Made by a program: the position numbers and the translations under genes. Shown here one piece after another: positions 30,461 through 40,343 of a DNA stretch of 64,000 bases (positions are counted from its first letter, which is position 1; the number at the start of each line of letters is the position of its first letter). Below the pieces are notes generated by a model. It saw only the letters and a list, made by a program, of their open reading frames with translations. It searched no databases and was not told the origin of the DNA. The stretch comes from Cyanobium sp. CZS25K. GTDB taxonomy: Bacteria; Cyanobacteriota; Cyanobacteriia; PCC-6307; Cyanobiaceae. The stretch spans positions 124,001-188,000 of the forward strand of contig JAUCZB010000004.1 in the NCBI GenBank assembly GCA_030373325.1, written 5' to 3'.

Positions 30461-30857
30461 ACTGGCGCGCCGCTTCGCTCCCCTCAGCCTCAGCCCCCAG
30501 AGCCTGTCCTTCTGGCGCTGGCCCCGGCCTCCCCAGCGGGGCGCGGCCCTGTATCTGGTGATGGACCGCCCTCCCCTGCTGTCCGTCCCCCTCCTGCTCT
30601 ACGTGGGCGAGACGGGGCGGGCCGATCAGCGCTGGAAGGGTGACCACGACTGCAAGGATTACCTGGCGGCCTACGGGGAGGCGCTGGCGCGGGTGGGCCT
30701 GGAGGCCCAGCCGAGCATCCGCTTCTGGTGCGACGTTCCGGCGGCGGTCGCCCCCCGCCGGGCTCTGGAGCAGGCCCTGATCCGGCGCTGGCTGCCCCCG
30801 TTCAACAAGGAGACCCGGGAACGCTGGGCCACCCCGTTCACGGCCGATCCGGTCTGA
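30381..30857 (+). CDS. GIY-YIG nuclease superfamily protein (domain-bearing ORF)
   Basis: A 158-residue frame that carries the whole catalytic domain: ALYLVMDRPPLL and LLLYVGETG (the GIY-YIG strands), RWKGDHDCKDYLAAY with the catalytic Arg, and RRALEQALIRRWLPPFNKET with the metal-binding Glu and closing NKE motif. The ATG at 30381 may not be the real start; homology to the upstream frame suggests the natural N-terminus is at 30248. Target DNA is unknown. Confidence 0.8.
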   Translation: MPKPARPSPPRQGQLFPVPSDPGDPVELARRFAPLSLSPQSLSFWRWPRPPQRGAALYLVMDRPPLLSVPLLLYVGETGRADQRWKGDHDCKDYLAAYGEALARVGLEAQPSIRFWCDVPAAVAPRRALEQALIRRWLPPFNKETRERWATPFTADPV

Positions 30858-30905
30858 GCGCCGGGGCCATGCTGGCTACGATCACGGGTCGCCTGCGCTG
30901 GGAGC

Positions 30906-32396
30906 ATGGAGTTTCGCTGTCTTGCCGTCAACGGTCCTGTGAAGGAGGTCTGGACGGGTGACACCCTGGTGGTGGGCCTGTTCGCCCCAGCCGGGGGGAG
31001 CGGTCGCCACCTGGCCGAGGAGCTGGTGGGGGATGGCCTGGAGGGCGTCCTGCACCGTCGCCGCTTCGAAGCCAAGCCCGGCCAGAGCATCACCCTGGAA
31101 CGGCCTGGCGATGCACCGGCCAGCCTGATCCTGGTGGGACTGGGGGATCCAGGCGAGTTCGGTCTCGACGCCCTGCGCCAGGCCAGTGCCGCTGCGGCCC
31201 GCACGGCGGCCGCCGCCGGTGCCGAGGAGCTTGCCCTGTGGTTACCCGTCGAGGGGCTGGAGCCGGCCGCGGCGGCCGCCGCCATGGCCGAAGCGGTCCG
31301 GCTCGGGCTCTATGCCGACCAGCGTTTCAAGAGCGAGGCCGAACCCCAGTCCCTGCCCTCCCGGGTGACCCTGCTCGGTCTGGGGCCGGAGGGCGAGGCG
31401 GGCCTGGCCCACGTGGCGGCCACCTGCAGCGGGGTGGAACTGGCCCGCCGGCTGGTGGCGGCTCCGCCCAACAAGGCGACCCCCCAGTCGCTGGCGGAGG
31501 AGGCCGCCGCCATCGCCGACGCCTTCGGCCTTGAGCTCAAGGTGCTCGAGCGCGACGACTGCGAGGCCCTGGGGATGGGGGCCTACCTGGGGGTGGCCCA
31601 GGGGTCGGATCTGCCCCCCAAATTCATCCACCTCACCTACCGGCCCGCCGGTGCGGCGACCCGGCGGGTGGTGCTGGTGGGCAAGGGGCTCACCTTCGAT
31701 TCCGGCGGCTACAACCTCAAGACGGCCGGCTCCCAGATCGAGATGATGAAGTACGACATGGGCGGCAGCGCCGCCGTGCTGGGGGCCGCCCGCGCCATCG
31801 CGGAGATCCGGCCCGCCGGTCTGGAGGTGCATGTGATCGTGGCCAGCTGCGAAAACATGATCAGTGGCGGTGCCATCCACCCCGGAGACGTGCTCACCGC
31901 CTCCAACGGCAAGACCATCGAGATCAACAACACCGATGCGGAGGGGCGGCTCACCCTGGCCGATGCCCTGGTCTATGCCTGCGGGCTGGAACCGGATGCC
32001 ATCGTCGATCTCGCCACCCTCACCGGGGCGTGCGTGATCGCCCTCGGCGAGGAGATCGCCGGGCTCTGGTCGCCCAGCGACGGCCTGGCCGAGGCCCTGC
32101 TCGCTGCCGGCAAGGCCGGTGGCGAGGATCTCTGGCGCATGCCCCTGCGCGGGTCCTACAAGACAGGGCTCAAGAGCCACATCGCCGACCTGAAGAACAC
32201 CGGGCCGCGGCCGGGGGGCTCCATCACCGCCGCCCTCTTCCTGCAGGACTTCGTCAGCAAGGGGTTGCCCTGGGCCCACCTCGACATCGCCGGAACCGTC
32301 TGGAGTGACAAGGCCAGGGGGCTGGATCCGGCCGGGGCCACCGGCTTCGGGGTGCGCACCCTGGTGGCCTGGCTGGTCGCCGGTGCCGCGGCCTGA
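30906..32396 (+). CDS. pepA: Leucyl aminopeptidase
   Basis: M17 family metalloaminopeptidase releasing N-terminal residues; cytosolic hexamer with two metals. The 496-residue protein has a variable N-terminal domain, VVLVGKGLTFDSGGYNLKT, YDMGGSAAVLG and the signature NNTDAEGRLTLADALVY, containing the catalytic Lys, Asp and Glu ligands. It ends in GFGVRTLVAWLV. A small membrane protein follows 46 bases downstream. Confidence 0.97.
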   Translation: MEFRCLAVNGPVKEVWTGDTLVVGLFAPAGGSGRHLAEELVGDGLEGVLHRRRFEAKPGQSITLERPGDAPASLILVGLGDPGEFGLDALRQASAAAARTAAAAGAEELALWLPVEGLEPAAAAAAMAEAVRLGLYADQRFKSEAEPQSLPSRVTLLGLGPEGEAGLAHVAATCSGVELARRLVAAPPNKATPQSLAEEAAAIADAFGLELKVLERDDCEALGMGAYLGVAQGSDLPPKFIHLTYRPAGAATRRVVLVGKGLTFDSGGYNLKTAGSQIEMMKYDMGGSAAVLGAARAIAEIRPAGLEVHVIVASCENMISGGAIHPGDVLTASNGKTIEINNTDAEGRLTLADALVYACGLEPDAIVDLATLTGACVIALGEEIAGLWSPSDGLAEALLAAGKAGGEDLWRMPLRGSYKTGLKSHIADLKNTGPRPGGSITAALFLQDFVSKGLPWAHLDIAGTVWSDKARGLDPAGATGFGVRTLVAWLVAGAAA

Positions 32397-32442
32397 ACGC
32401 CGGCTCCTAGGTTTGCTGCCAGACCAGACAACCCATCGCCCC

Positions 32443-32718
32443 ATGGCTGTTCACAAGATCCGCTGGTACGTGAAGGCCCAGCTGGGTGTGCTCCTGCTCC
32501 CCGCCGGACTCTGTCTGTTCGGGGAGGGGGTGATCCGCAAGGGCATCCAGACCTGGTCGGCCCTGGCCGCGGCGGCCGACCAGGGGCAGTCGCTGCCGGA
32601 GGCCGGCCCCTGGGTCTGGTACGGAGCCCTCGGCCTGATCCTGATCAATGCCGGTGTGGGCCTGATGGTTGAGAGCGGGCTGCTGCGCGGCTATCCACGC
32701 ACCCCGCCCCGGGCCTGA
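32443..32718 (+). CDS. Small membrane protein of unknown function (91 aa)
   Basis: Starts MAVHKIRWYVKAQLGVLLLP and has two hydrophobic segments (about 14-28 and 60-77: WYGALGLILINAGVGLMV). It is likely a two-helix inner-membrane or thylakoid protein. It follows pepA closely on the same strand. No recognised family. Confidence 0.75.
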   Translation: MAVHKIRWYVKAQLGVLLLPAGLCLFGEGVIRKGIQTWSALAAAADQGQSLPEAGPWVWYGALGLILINAGVGLMVESGLLRGYPRTPPRA

Positions 32719-32726
32719 GCCTGCGG

Positions 32727-32930
32727 TCAGACCGCCACCGGTTCGGTGTCACCCCTGCCGGGAATGTGGGGGTGCAGTTCGGCGGGGGATTCGAGACGGT
32801 GGATCTGCCAGGTGGCCTTGTCGCCGCAGGTGGCCTGCAGCTTGTCGAGGTCGTCGGACGCCTGCCTGGGGCTCGCGTAAGGCCCGATGTGGCGCGTCTG
32901 CAGACCGTCCCGGATGGTCAGCAGATACAT
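32727..32930 (-). CDS. Small cyanobacterial protein of unknown function (67 aa)
   Basis: Starts MYLLTIRDGLQTRHIGPYAS, followed by a helical segment (RQASDDLDKLQATCGD) and an IHRLESPAEL tail. The layout, a short N-terminal beta strand and loop resembling a domain that reads an amino-acid pattern, is like many picocyanobacterial conserved small ORFs. It is convergent with the 91-residue protein. Start ATG at 32930 is better than an upstream in-frame ATG at 33029. Confidence 0.7.
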   Translation of the reverse strand: MYLLTIRDGLQTRHIGPYASPRQASDDLDKLQATCGDKATWQIHRLESPAELHPHIPGRGDTEPVAV

Positions 32931-33080
32931 ACAGAGGCCCCCCGGTGATGGTCCAAACGCTAAGGCATTTTTCCGGCTGGAAAAGGGGGGAAGGGCCGTG
33001 CGGTTTCCCCGGCGGCTGATCGGCATCACAACCGATGCAGCCCCTGCTAAGAAACCGGACTGAGGGGTGCCGCGATGGGC

Positions 33081-33707
33081 TCAGCCGCCCTTCCAGCGCT
33101 GGCTGGTGCGGGCCCGGCGCCCCCAGACCGCGTCCAGGCGCCGGTCGCGGCCGCAGGACCAGCGGTAGTAGTTGTAGCGGACGCCATTGCGCTTGGCGTA
33201 GTTCTGGTGGTAGCCCTCCGCCGGCCAGAACTTCGCCAGGGGCCGGATCGCCACCTTGATCGCCGCTGCCGGCTTGCCCAGTTCCCGGGCAGCCGCCACC
33301 AGGCTGTTGCGGGCCTCCACGGCCTGGTTGGCGCTGGTGGTGAAGATCACCGGCCGGTAGGAATCGCCGCGATCGCAGAACTGGCCGCCGCCGTCGAGGG
33401 GATCGATGTTGCGCCAGTAGGCCCGCAGCAGGGTGTCGTAGCGGATCTCGGTGTTGTCGAAGCGCACCCGCACCACCTCCTGGTGGCCGGTTCCCCCGGC
33501 GGAGACCTGCCGGTAGGTGGGGTTGGCCCCTTTGCCGCCGCTGTAGCCGCTCTCCACGTCAAGGACCCCGGGGAGCCCCTCCAGATCGTGCTCCAGGCAC
33601 CAGAAGCAGCCACCGGCCAGCACGGCCTCCTCGGTGGCCGCCAGGGCTGGGGCCGCCGGCCCGCCGAGGGCCAGCAGCAGACCGAGCACCAGCGCGATCA
33701 GTCGCAT
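33081..33707 (-). CDS. msrA: Peptide methionine sulfoxide reductase MsrA, exported
   Basis: Repairs oxidised methionine (S-sulfoxide). The 208-residue protein has a signal peptide ([20 protein letters not shown], cleaved after ALA), then the active-site [15 protein letters not shown] and later [19 protein letters not shown] and [14 protein letters not shown], all MsrA hallmarks. The signal suggests the periplasm or thylakoid lumen. Its start overlaps the lpxB end by 10 bases, so it is read with the envelope cluster. Confidence 0.94.
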   Translation of the reverse strand: MRLIALVLGLLLALGGPAAPALAATEEAVLAGGCFWCLEHDLEGLPGVLDVESGYSGGKGANPTYRQVSAGGTGHQEVVRVRFDNTEIRYDTLLRAYWRNIDPLDGGGQFCDRGDSYRPVIFTTSANQAVEARNSLVAAARELGKPAAAIKVAIRPLAKFWPAEGYHQNYAKRNGVRYNYYRWSCGRDRRLDAVWGRRARTSQRWKGG

Positions 33708-34897
33708 GGGGGGTGTCCCGGGAAGGGTTCCAGAATCGCCGTTGCGGCCCGGCGGGTGACGCCCGGCTCACCGAGCTTCTGCCTGAGACGAACGTAGCCC
33801 TCCAGCACCCGCTCCCGCGCCCCGGAGGCCGCATCGAACAGGGGCAGCAGGGCCGCGACGATGGCCTCCGGGGTGAAGGCGTCCTGCAGCAGCTCCGGCA
33901 CGAGCCGTTCGCCGAGCACCAGGTTCACAGGAGAGATGTGCTCCACGTTGAAGTGGATCACATGCTTGGCCAGGAAGGCCGTGGGCCGGCTCACCCGGTA
34001 GCCGGCCACCTGGGGCACGCCCCGCAGGGCCAGCTCCAGGTTGGCGGTGCCGGACTTGGTCAGGGCGGCATCGGCGGCGGCGCACAGCAGGGGCCTCAGT
34101 CCATCGGCCTCACCGGCCGGGATCACCCGCACCGCGGTGGCCCCGGCGGCCTCCATGGCGTGCTGCAGGGCCGTCTCGAACCCCGGCAGGCCGGCGGGAA
34201 GCAGCACCTGCAGGTCGGGATGGTGCCGCTGCAGCAGGGCCACCGCGGCGGCCATGGGCGGCAGCAGATAGCGCAGCTCCTGTCGCCGTGAGGCGGGCAG
34301 CAGCAGCAGCACCGGCGCCTCCGCCGGCAGGCCGAGCCGCGCTCGGGCCTCCTGGCGCGAGGGACGCTGCTGCAGGGTGTCGATCAGGGGATGGCCCACC
34401 CAGGTGACCTGGGCGCCCCGTTCGGCGTAGAAGCGGGCTTCCTCCGGGAAGATCGCCAGGATGCGATCGGTGAAACCGATCAGCCGGGTGGTGCCGCCGT
34501 CGCCGAGGCGGAAGGCCCATTCCTGGGGGGCGATGTAGTAGGTGATCGGCACATGGGGGTAGAGCCGGCGCAGGCGCAGGCCCAGATTCACGTTCGCGCC
34601 CATGTAGTCGATCAGCACCACCGCATCGGGAGGGTTCAGGCGCAACCAGCGGCGCACACGGGCCTGCAGCCGGAGGGTGGGCAACACCAGGGGGATCGGT
34701 TCCCAGAGGCCGATCGCACCGAGCTTGGTGGTGTCCGCCAGGAGCCGGGCCCCGGCCCGCTCCATCCGGCTGCCCCCGAGGGCCACCACATCGAGGGGAA
34801 GCGCCCGGCGGGCGGCTTCCTCATGCAGGGCCTTCACCAGCAGCGATCCCTGCAGATCACCGGACACCTCTCCGGTGCTGACCAGCAGTCGCACCAT
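33698..34897 (-). CDS. lpxB: Lipid-A-disaccharide synthase
   Basis: Condenses UDP-2,3-diacylglucosamine and lipid X to make the lipid A disaccharide. The 399-residue product starts [17 protein letters not shown] and has [65 protein letters not shown] and [10 protein letters not shown], the LpxB consensus path. The ATG at 34897 overlaps the lpxA stop (TGATG). It is the last Lpx gene of the cluster, followed by msrA. Confidence 0.96.
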   Translation of the reverse strand: MVRLLVSTGEVSGDLQGSLLVKALHEEAARRALPLDVVALGGSRMERAGARLLADTTKLGAIGLWEPIPLVLPTLRLQARVRRWLRLNPPDAVVLIDYMGANVNLGLRLRRLYPHVPITYYIAPQEWAFRLGDGGTTRLIGFTDRILAIFPEEARFYAERGAQVTWVGHPLIDTLQQRPSRQEARARLGLPAEAPVLLLLPASRRQELRYLLPPMAAAVALLQRHHPDLQVLLPAGLPGFETALQHAMEAAGATAVRVIPAGEADGLRPLLCAAADAALTKSGTANLELALRGVPQVAGYRVSRPTAFLAKHVIHFNVEHISPVNLVLGERLVPELLQDAFTPEAIVAALLPLFDAASGARERVLEGYVRLRQKLGEPGVTRRAATAILEPFPGHPPCD

Positions 34898-35718
34898 CAG
34901 CGCTGGGCCGGCAGCGGTCCGCGCCGGCCCGGCCCCACCGAGGCCTCCAGAAAAGCGCACAGCTCATCGGCCGCGGCCAGCAGGGGGCGTTCACGGGCCT
35001 GCCGCAGGGCGGCGGCCAGAACCAGATCGCTGCGGTAGATCAGGGTCCAGAGATCCTGAAGCTGGCGGAACTGGGCGCCGTCGTCGAGCTGGGCCATGCC
35101 GCTGCGGCGCAACCCGACCCGATTCAGTCCCCGGATGCGGCCGGGATGGCCCTCCACCGTCATGAACGGGGGCACGTCCCGGTCGATCCGGCTCATGCCG
35201 CCCACCATGGCCAGGGTGCCGATGTGAACGAACTGGTGAATGCCCAGCACACCGCCGATCACGGCGCGCTCACCGATCACCACATGGCCCGCCACGGCCA
35301 CACCGTTGGCGATCACGATCCGGTCGGACAGCTGGCAGTTGTGGCCGATATGGCTGTACGCCATCAGCAGATTGCCGTTGCCCAGAACGGTCTGCTCGCC
35401 TTCGGCGGTGGCGCGGTTGATGGTGACGCACTCCCGGATCGTGTTCTCGTCCCCCATCACCACTTCGGTGGGGGCCCCGCCGTACTTGAGGTCCTGGGGT
35501 TCAAGACCGATGCAGGCCCCAGGGAAGATCCGGTTGCCCTTTCCCATCCGCACCCGCCCATCGATCACGACGTGGGGCCCGATGCGGCTGCCTTCGCCGA
35601 TCTCCACCTCCGGACCGATCACGGCGTAGGGGCCGATCTCCACGCCGGAGGCGAGCCTGGCACGGGGATCGACCAGAGCCGTGGGATGCACGGACGTCGT
35701 CATGGCGGTACTCGACAT
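34897..35718 (-). CDS. lpxA: UDP-N-acetylglucosamine acyltransferase
   Basis: First step of lipid A synthesis. The 273-residue product consists of hexapeptide left-handed beta-helix repeats (e.g. [20 protein letters not shown]) and includes the catalytic His in [16 protein letters not shown]-terminal helices end the fold. An alternative start at MTTSVHPTA (35703) is possible; ATG 35718 is four bases from the fabZ stop. Substrate chain length cannot be told by eye. Confidence 0.96.
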   Translation of the reverse strand: MSSTAMTTSVHPTALVDPRARLASGVEIGPYAVIGPEVEIGEGSRIGPHVVIDGRVRMGKGNRIFPGACIGLEPQDLKYGGAPTEVVMGDENTIRECVTINRATAEGEQTVLGNGNLLMAYSHIGHNCQLSDRIVIANGVAVAGHVVIGERAVIGGVLGIHQFVHIGTLAMVGGMSRIDRDVPPFMTVEGHPGRIRGLNRVGLRRSGMAQLDDGAQFRQLQDLWTLIYRSDLVLAAALRQARERPLLAAADELCAFLEASVGPGRRGPLPAQR

Positions 35719-35722
35719 CGCG

Positions 35723-36226
35723 TCAGTCCACGAGCGAGAACATCAGCTCGCCCGAGCAGACCCGCTCGCCATCCACCTTGGCGTCCGCACGAACCTTGCC
35801 GAAGCGTCGGCGCTTGAGGCTGAGCAGTTCGCAGGTGATCAGCAGTTGATCGCCGGGCACCACGGGCCGCCGGAAGCGCACGCCATCGATGCCGGCGAAG
35901 ACGAACAGTCCCTTGGGCAGATCGGGCATCTGGGTGACGATCAGGCCTCCCACCTGGGCCATGGCCTCGACGATCAGCACGCCGGGCATCAGCGGACGGC
36001 CAGGGAAATGGCCCTGGAACTGGGGTTCGTTGAAGGTGACGTTCTTGAGCGCCACCGCCCGCTGGCCGGGGATGTACTCCACCACCCGATCCACCAGGGC
36101 GAAGGGATAGCGATGGGGGAGGAGGTTGAGAATCTGTTCGCTGCTGAGCACCACAGGGTGGGCCGCTTCGGCGGCGGGACAGTCGGCCGTGGTGGCCTGG
36201 GGAGCGGCGGAGGGAAGAACGGTCAA
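35723..36226 (-). CDS. fabZ: (3R)-hydroxyacyl-ACP dehydratase FabZ
   Basis: Dehydrates beta-hydroxyacyl-ACP in fatty-acid elongation and shares the lipid A substrate pool. The product has [17 protein letters not shown] with catalytic His, [20 protein letters not shown] with catalytic Glu, and the [12 protein letters not shown] closing motif. Start is TTG at 36226 (167 residues) just after the lpxC stop; a GTG about 24 codons in would give the usual 143 residues. Grouped with lpxC and lpxA. Confidence 0.94.
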   Translation of the reverse strand: MTVLPSAAPQATTADCPAAEAAHPVVLSSEQILNLLPHRYPFALVDRVVEYIPGQRAVALKNVTFNEPQFQGHFPGRPLMPGVLIVEAMAQVGGLIVTQMPDLPKGLFVFAGIDGVRFRRPVVPGDQLLITCELLSLKRRRFGKVRADAKVDGERVCSGELMFSLVD

Positions 36227-36230
36227 GGAA

Positions 36231-37103
36231 TCAGGGGGTCGGTACGGGTACGGGCAGGCGTGACGCCTGGGCCGCGAGGGCTGCGGCCATGGCGGTGTGC
36301 AGGCCATGGGAACCGCGGTAGGCGAAGACGTGGGCCCGGGGAAGGCCCACCAGCGCCAGATCTCCCAGCAGGTCCAGCAGCTTATGGCGCACCGGTTCGT
36401 CGACAAAGCGAAGCGGTGGATTCACCCAGCCGTCGCCGTCACAGACCAGGGCATTGTCGAGGGCGCCGCCGCGGATCAGACCCGCGGCCAGCAGCTGCTC
36501 CACCTGCTCCCGGAAGCCGAAGGTGCGGGCCGGGGCGATCTCCGCCACAAAGCTGGCCGGGGTGAGATCCAGGGCGTAGAGCTGCCGGCCGATGGCGGGT
36601 TGGGGAAATTCGATGGCCGCCGCCAGGCGCAACCGGTCGCTGGGCAGGGCCACCACGAAACCCAGGCCCTGTTGAAGCGTGAGGGGCAGAGGGGGCAGCT
36701 GGGGCTCGATGCGCTCGCCCCGGCTGCTCAGGCCAGCCTCGCCGATCGCTTCCACCCAGGGCAGGCCCGAGCCGTCGAGCAGGGGGATCTCCTCCCCCTC
36801 CACCAGCAGTTCCGCCTGGCTCACCCCGGTGCCGGCCAGGGCCGCGAGCAGATGTTCCACGGTCGCCAGGCGGCGATCCCCGAGCTGCAGGCAGGTGCAG
36901 AGGCGGGTGTCGCTCACCTGGCTGGGGCCGAGCTGCTGCAGGGGCCGTTCCAGGGCGTCGAGCCAGCCCAGCCAGTAGCCGGGCCGCTCCGAGGGGCCGA
37001 GGCGGACGCGGGAGACGGCCCCGCTGTGCAGACCGACCCCCGTGCGCTCCACGGAGGAGCGGAGGGTCCAGGCCTGGCGGTAGTCGCTGGGCCAGCTGGT
37101 CAC
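36231..37103 (-). CDS. lpxC: UDP-3-O-acyl-N-acetylglucosamine deacetylase
   Basis: Zinc deacetylase, the committed step of lipid A synthesis. The 290-residue product has [19 protein letters not shown] with the first zinc His, and [21 protein letters not shown] with the other zinc His and Asp plus catalytic His, and HGLHTAM. Start is GTG at 37103 sharing a base with the bamA stop (TAGTG). This is smaller than the 305-residue E. coli enzyme but complete. Confidence 0.95.
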   Translation of the reverse strand: MTSWPSDYRQAWTLRSSVERTGVGLHSGAVSRVRLGPSERPGYWLGWLDALERPLQQLGPSQVSDTRLCTCLQLGDRRLATVEHLLAALAGTGVSQAELLVEGEEIPLLDGSGLPWVEAIGEAGLSSRGERIEPQLPPLPLTLQQGLGFVVALPSDRLRLAAAIEFPQPAIGRQLYALDLTPASFVAEIAPARTFGFREQVEQLLAAGLIRGGALDNALVCDGDGWVNPPLRFVDEPVRHKLLDLLGDLALVGLPRAHVFAYRGSHGLHTAMAAALAAQASRLPVPVPTP

Positions 37104-39541
37104 TAGAACTTCCAGCCCACGCCGAGGTTGAAGCGCCACTCGCCGGTGAAGTCCTGGCTGGCCACCTCGAGCCGCAGCGGGCCGACGGGGGTGGTCACGA
37201 TCAGGCCGGTGCCCACCGAGAATCCGGAGCCGGGTTTGTTCAAAAGGCCACCGATGTTGCCCGGCACGTTGGTCTGGCTGCCGAAGGTGGTGCCGCCATC
37301 GATGAACAGCTCGCCGCTGACGATGCTGAACAGGGGGAAGCGGTATTCGATCGTGGCCTCACCGAAACTTCGGCCCACGCCGAGATCGCAGTCGAAGTAG
37401 CCCCGGACCGAGTTGCCGCCGCCCAGACAGAAGGCCTCATAGGGCGGCAGGTCGCCGATCACGGTGCCGGCGGACACCTGGAAGGCCAGGGCCTGTTTGC
37501 AGTCCTCGGTTTCGCCGGCCTTGGGCCGGCACCCCTTGTAGAACTTCAGCCAGCGCACAGGGATGTAATGGGTGAAGCTGGCCCGCAGCCGGTTGAAGGT
37601 GGGGGAATCGGGGCCGACCGAGAAGAACTGTTCGGTGCCGATGCTGAGGAAGTTGCCCTGGGTGGGGTTGCGGGGATCGTTGAGGGTGCTCATCGTCGCC
37701 GCAAGCCGCAGCCCCAGCAGCTGGTTGCGGGCCGCGCAGTTGTACGCCAGGCAGATGATCGAACTGGTGGGAGCGGCCAGCAACTGGGTGGCGTCGTTCG
37801 GGGTGGCCAGACCGAAGCGGCGGGAGGTGCCGGAGAAATCCATCGGTGTGGCCACCTGGCCGGTCAGACCCAGCAGCACCGTCCAGGGCGCGCGCTTGAA
37901 GGGGTTGCCGCCGTTGAGGGGCCGCACGAACTGGACGTTGGCGCCGACGCGCTGGATCAGCACACTGTTGCCGTCGTACTGGAACCAGCTGACGTTCTGG
38001 CCGCGGGTCTCGGCGGCGATGCGGGCAGCGGTGACCGAGCCGAAGGCTTCACCGAGGGGATTGATCGGTGAAAAGATGTTGTAGGCGACCTGCGTTCCCG
38101 GGGCCTGGTAGAAGTCGGCGACGGTGAAGATGTTGCCGTTGTTCTGGCTCTGGAACACCTGGGGAGCGTCCCGGCTGATGAAGGCCTTGAAGCGGAAGGC
38201 GGTGCGGTAAGCGTCCCCCTTGATCCAGGGATCGGTGAAGGAGATGTCAGCCAGACCGCCGAACTGGCCGTAGGTGAAGCTGGTGGAGAGATCCCAGGCG
38301 CGGCCGAAGAGGTTGCTGTCCTGCAGCTGGATCTGGCCGAAGACCCCCTGGCTCTGGCTGTAGCCGAGGCCGCCGGAGATCGAGCCGGTCGACTGCTCGA
38401 CGACCCCCAGCACGATCACCACCGAGCCGGGATCCTCCGGTTCCGGCCGCAGGGTCACCTTCACGTCGCTGAACAGGCCGGTGCCGTAGAGCCGTTTGAG
38501 GTCGTCCTCCAGGTTGCGGCGGTTGAAGATCTCGCCGCTCTTGATGGAGATCTCACGGGTGATCACCCATTCCTTCGTCTTGCCCTTGATCGGCTGGCCC
38601 TTGTCATTGGTGGCCGATCCCTCCTTGTTGAGGAACTGGACCTCCACCCCCTTGACGGTGCCCTGGCGCACCAGCAGCTGCACGTCCCCGTCGGGTCCGA
38701 TCCGGGAGGGGCCGGTGACCCGGGCCAGGGAGAAGCCCTGGTCGGCATACCACTTCTGCAGTTCCTGCATGCGGCCCTGCAGGGTCACCAGGTTGAGGGT
38801 CTTGCCGTAATCGCTGGCGAAGGTGTCCTGCAGCACCGTTTCCGGCAGCTTGGCGTCGGCGGGATCGAGGCTCACCTTGGTGAGCACCGGGTTGGGCACC
38901 ACCGACACCACCAGCCTCACCCCCAGGGGGCCGTCCTCGGGCTGGATCCGCACGTCGGAGAACCAGCCGGTGGCGTAGATGGCCTGCAGATCCGTTTCCA
39001 GCTCGCTGCGGGTGATGGCGTTGCCGGGGGTCACCGCCATGGCCGCATAGGCCGCCAGCTCCAGCCGCTCGCGCTCGGGATGCTCGCCCAGGCCTTCGAT
39101 CACCACCTCGCTGATCAGGACACGGGGCTCGGCCGAGGCCGCGGGGGTGGGGGCCGGGCTGAGGGAGGGTTTGCCGGGCCGGTCGTCGCTGGCTGCCGGT
39201 GCTCCTGGAGCGTCGCCTGGAGTGGCGGCAGGGGCGCCGGCGCCTGGAACGGCTGGGCTGGAGGGTGTTTCTGAGGGGGAGGGAGCCGCCGGGGTGTCGG
39301 CTGGTGGCGGTGTGGTGTCGGTGGGTGCGGTGACGTCAGCCGGTTCCGCGAAGGGATCGGCATCGGCCTGGGCCAGCGCAGGCAGAGGGGTCGGATCGTC
39401 CTGTTTTCCCGGGGGACTTTCGGCCGCCCTGGCGGCGCCGCCTGCCAGCAGCAGGGTCAGGAGCAGTGGCAAGGAGGCGGTCGCCGCCAGGGGCGTGACG
39501 CTTCGAAGGGTGCGGGGCCTGTCGAGGCGAACGCCGATCAT
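37103..39541 (-). CDS. bamA: Outer membrane assembly protein BamA/Omp85
   Basis: Inserts beta-barrel proteins into the outer membrane. The 812-residue protein has a signal peptide (MIGVRLDRPRTLRSVTPLAA region), a Pro/Ala/Thr-rich linker, three POTRA domains (about 150-410; LISEVVIEGLGEH, GEIFNRRNLEDDLKRLY) and a C-terminal barrel with SVRGYFDCDLGVGRSFGEAT, matching the Omp85 VRG(F/Y) motif on L6, and a terminal Phe (VGWKF). It precedes lpxC. Confidence 0.95.
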   Translation of the reverse strand: MIGVRLDRPRTLRSVTPLAATASLPLLLTLLLAGGAARAAESPPGKQDDPTPLPALAQADADPFAEPADVTAPTDTTPPPADTPAAPSPSETPSSPAVPGAGAPAATPGDAPGAPAASDDRPGKPSLSPAPTPAASAEPRVLISEVVIEGLGEHPERERLELAAYAAMAVTPGNAITRSELETDLQAIYATGWFSDVRIQPEDGPLGVRLVVSVVPNPVLTKVSLDPADAKLPETVLQDTFASDYGKTLNLVTLQGRMQELQKWYADQGFSLARVTGPSRIGPDGDVQLLVRQGTVKGVEVQFLNKEGSATNDKGQPIKGKTKEWVITREISIKSGEIFNRRNLEDDLKRLYGTGLFSDVKVTLRPEPEDPGSVVIVLGVVEQSTGSISGGLGYSQSQGVFGQIQLQDSNLFGRAWDLSTSFTYGQFGGLADISFTDPWIKGDAYRTAFRFKAFISRDAPQVFQSQNNGNIFTVADFYQAPGTQVAYNIFSPINPLGEAFGSVTAARIAAETRGQNVSWFQYDGNSVLIQRVGANVQFVRPLNGGNPFKRAPWTVLLGLTGQVATPMDFSGTSRRFGLATPNDATQLLAAPTSSIICLAYNCAARNQLLGLRLAATMSTLNDPRNPTQGNFLSIGTEQFFSVGPDSPTFNRLRASFTHYIPVRWLKFYKGCRPKAGETEDCKQALAFQVSAGTVIGDLPPYEAFCLGGGNSVRGYFDCDLGVGRSFGEATIEYRFPLFSIVSGELFIDGGTTFGSQTNVPGNIGGLLNKPGSGFSVGTGLIVTTPVGPLRLEVASQDFTGEWRFNLGVGWKF

Positions 39542-39584
39542 GGATGTCGTCTGCAGAGCGGCCAGGCCGCAAAGTGCGCTGACC

Positions 39585-40343
39585 TTACCCGTAGACCCGT
39601 GGTTCGGGACAGACCCCTTGGACCCGTTTGAGGACCTCCCCGTAGGCCTCGACAACACCGCCCAGGTCCTGGCGGAAGCGGTCCTTGTCCAGAATCCGCT
39701 CCTGGGCATCGCTCACCGCCCGGTTCCAGAGGCGGCAGGTGTCGGGGCTGATCTCGTCCGCCACCACCAGTTCGCCGCTGGCGGTGAACCCCAGTTCGAT
39801 CTTGAAATCCACCAGTTCGAGCTCCACCCGGGCGAACAGCCGGCGCAGGGCGTCGTTGACGCGGAAGGCCAGGTCCCGGATGGCCTCCAGCTGGTCGGGG
39901 GTCACCAGCTGGAGGCGCTCCAGCCGCGCCTCGCTGAGCAGGGGATCGCCCAGGGCGTCGTCCTTGTAGTACAGATCGAGCAGGGGCGGATCCAGGGGAG
40001 TGCCCGCCGGGATCGGCAGCTGGCGGCAGAGGGAACCGGCGGCCACGTTCCGCACCACCACTTCCACCGGCACCACCCGCACCGGTCGCACCATCATCCA
40101 CTGGCTGCCCTGCAGGCCCAGATAGTGGGTGGGAACTCCCAGCCGTTCGAGGTGTTCGAACAGCAGGGCGGAGATGCGGCAGTTCAGGGCACCCTTGCCC
40201 AGCAGCTGGGCCTTCTTGAGGGCATTGAAGGCCGTGGCGTCGTCCTTGTACTCCACCGCCACCAGGTCCTCCTGGTCGGTGGCGTAGACCCGTTTCGCCT
40301 TGCCTTCATAGAGGAGGGGGCCGGTGGCAGGGGAGAGGGTCAT
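39585..40343 (-). CDS. purC: SAICAR synthase
   Basis: Purine synthesis step 7: couples CAIR and aspartate. The 252-residue protein has [32 protein letters not shown], and [10 protein letters not shown] plus [14 protein letters not shown] signatures. Start ATG at 40343 overlaps the stop of the preceding gene (ATGA). It precedes bamA by 43 bases, and purD is nearby at 41653 on the other strand. Confidence 0.97.
   Translation of the reverse strand: MTLSPATGPLLYEGKAKRVYATDQEDLVAVEYKDDATAFNALKKAQLLGKGALNCRISALLFEHLERLGVPTHYLGLQGSQWMMVRPVRVVPVEVVVRNVAAGSLCRQLPIPAGTPLDPPLLDLYYKDDALGDPLLSEARLERLQLVTPDQLEAIRDLAFRVNDALRRLFARVELELVDFKIELGFTASGELVVADEISPDTCRLWNRAVSDAQERILDKDRFRQDLGGVVEAYGEVLKRVQGVCPEPRVYG

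Noticed and set aside
32967..32984. Hairpin ttttccggctggaaaa between small ORF and msrA as a terminator
   Set aside because: On the plus strand it is followed by G residues and on the minus strand by ATGCC; no T run on either side.
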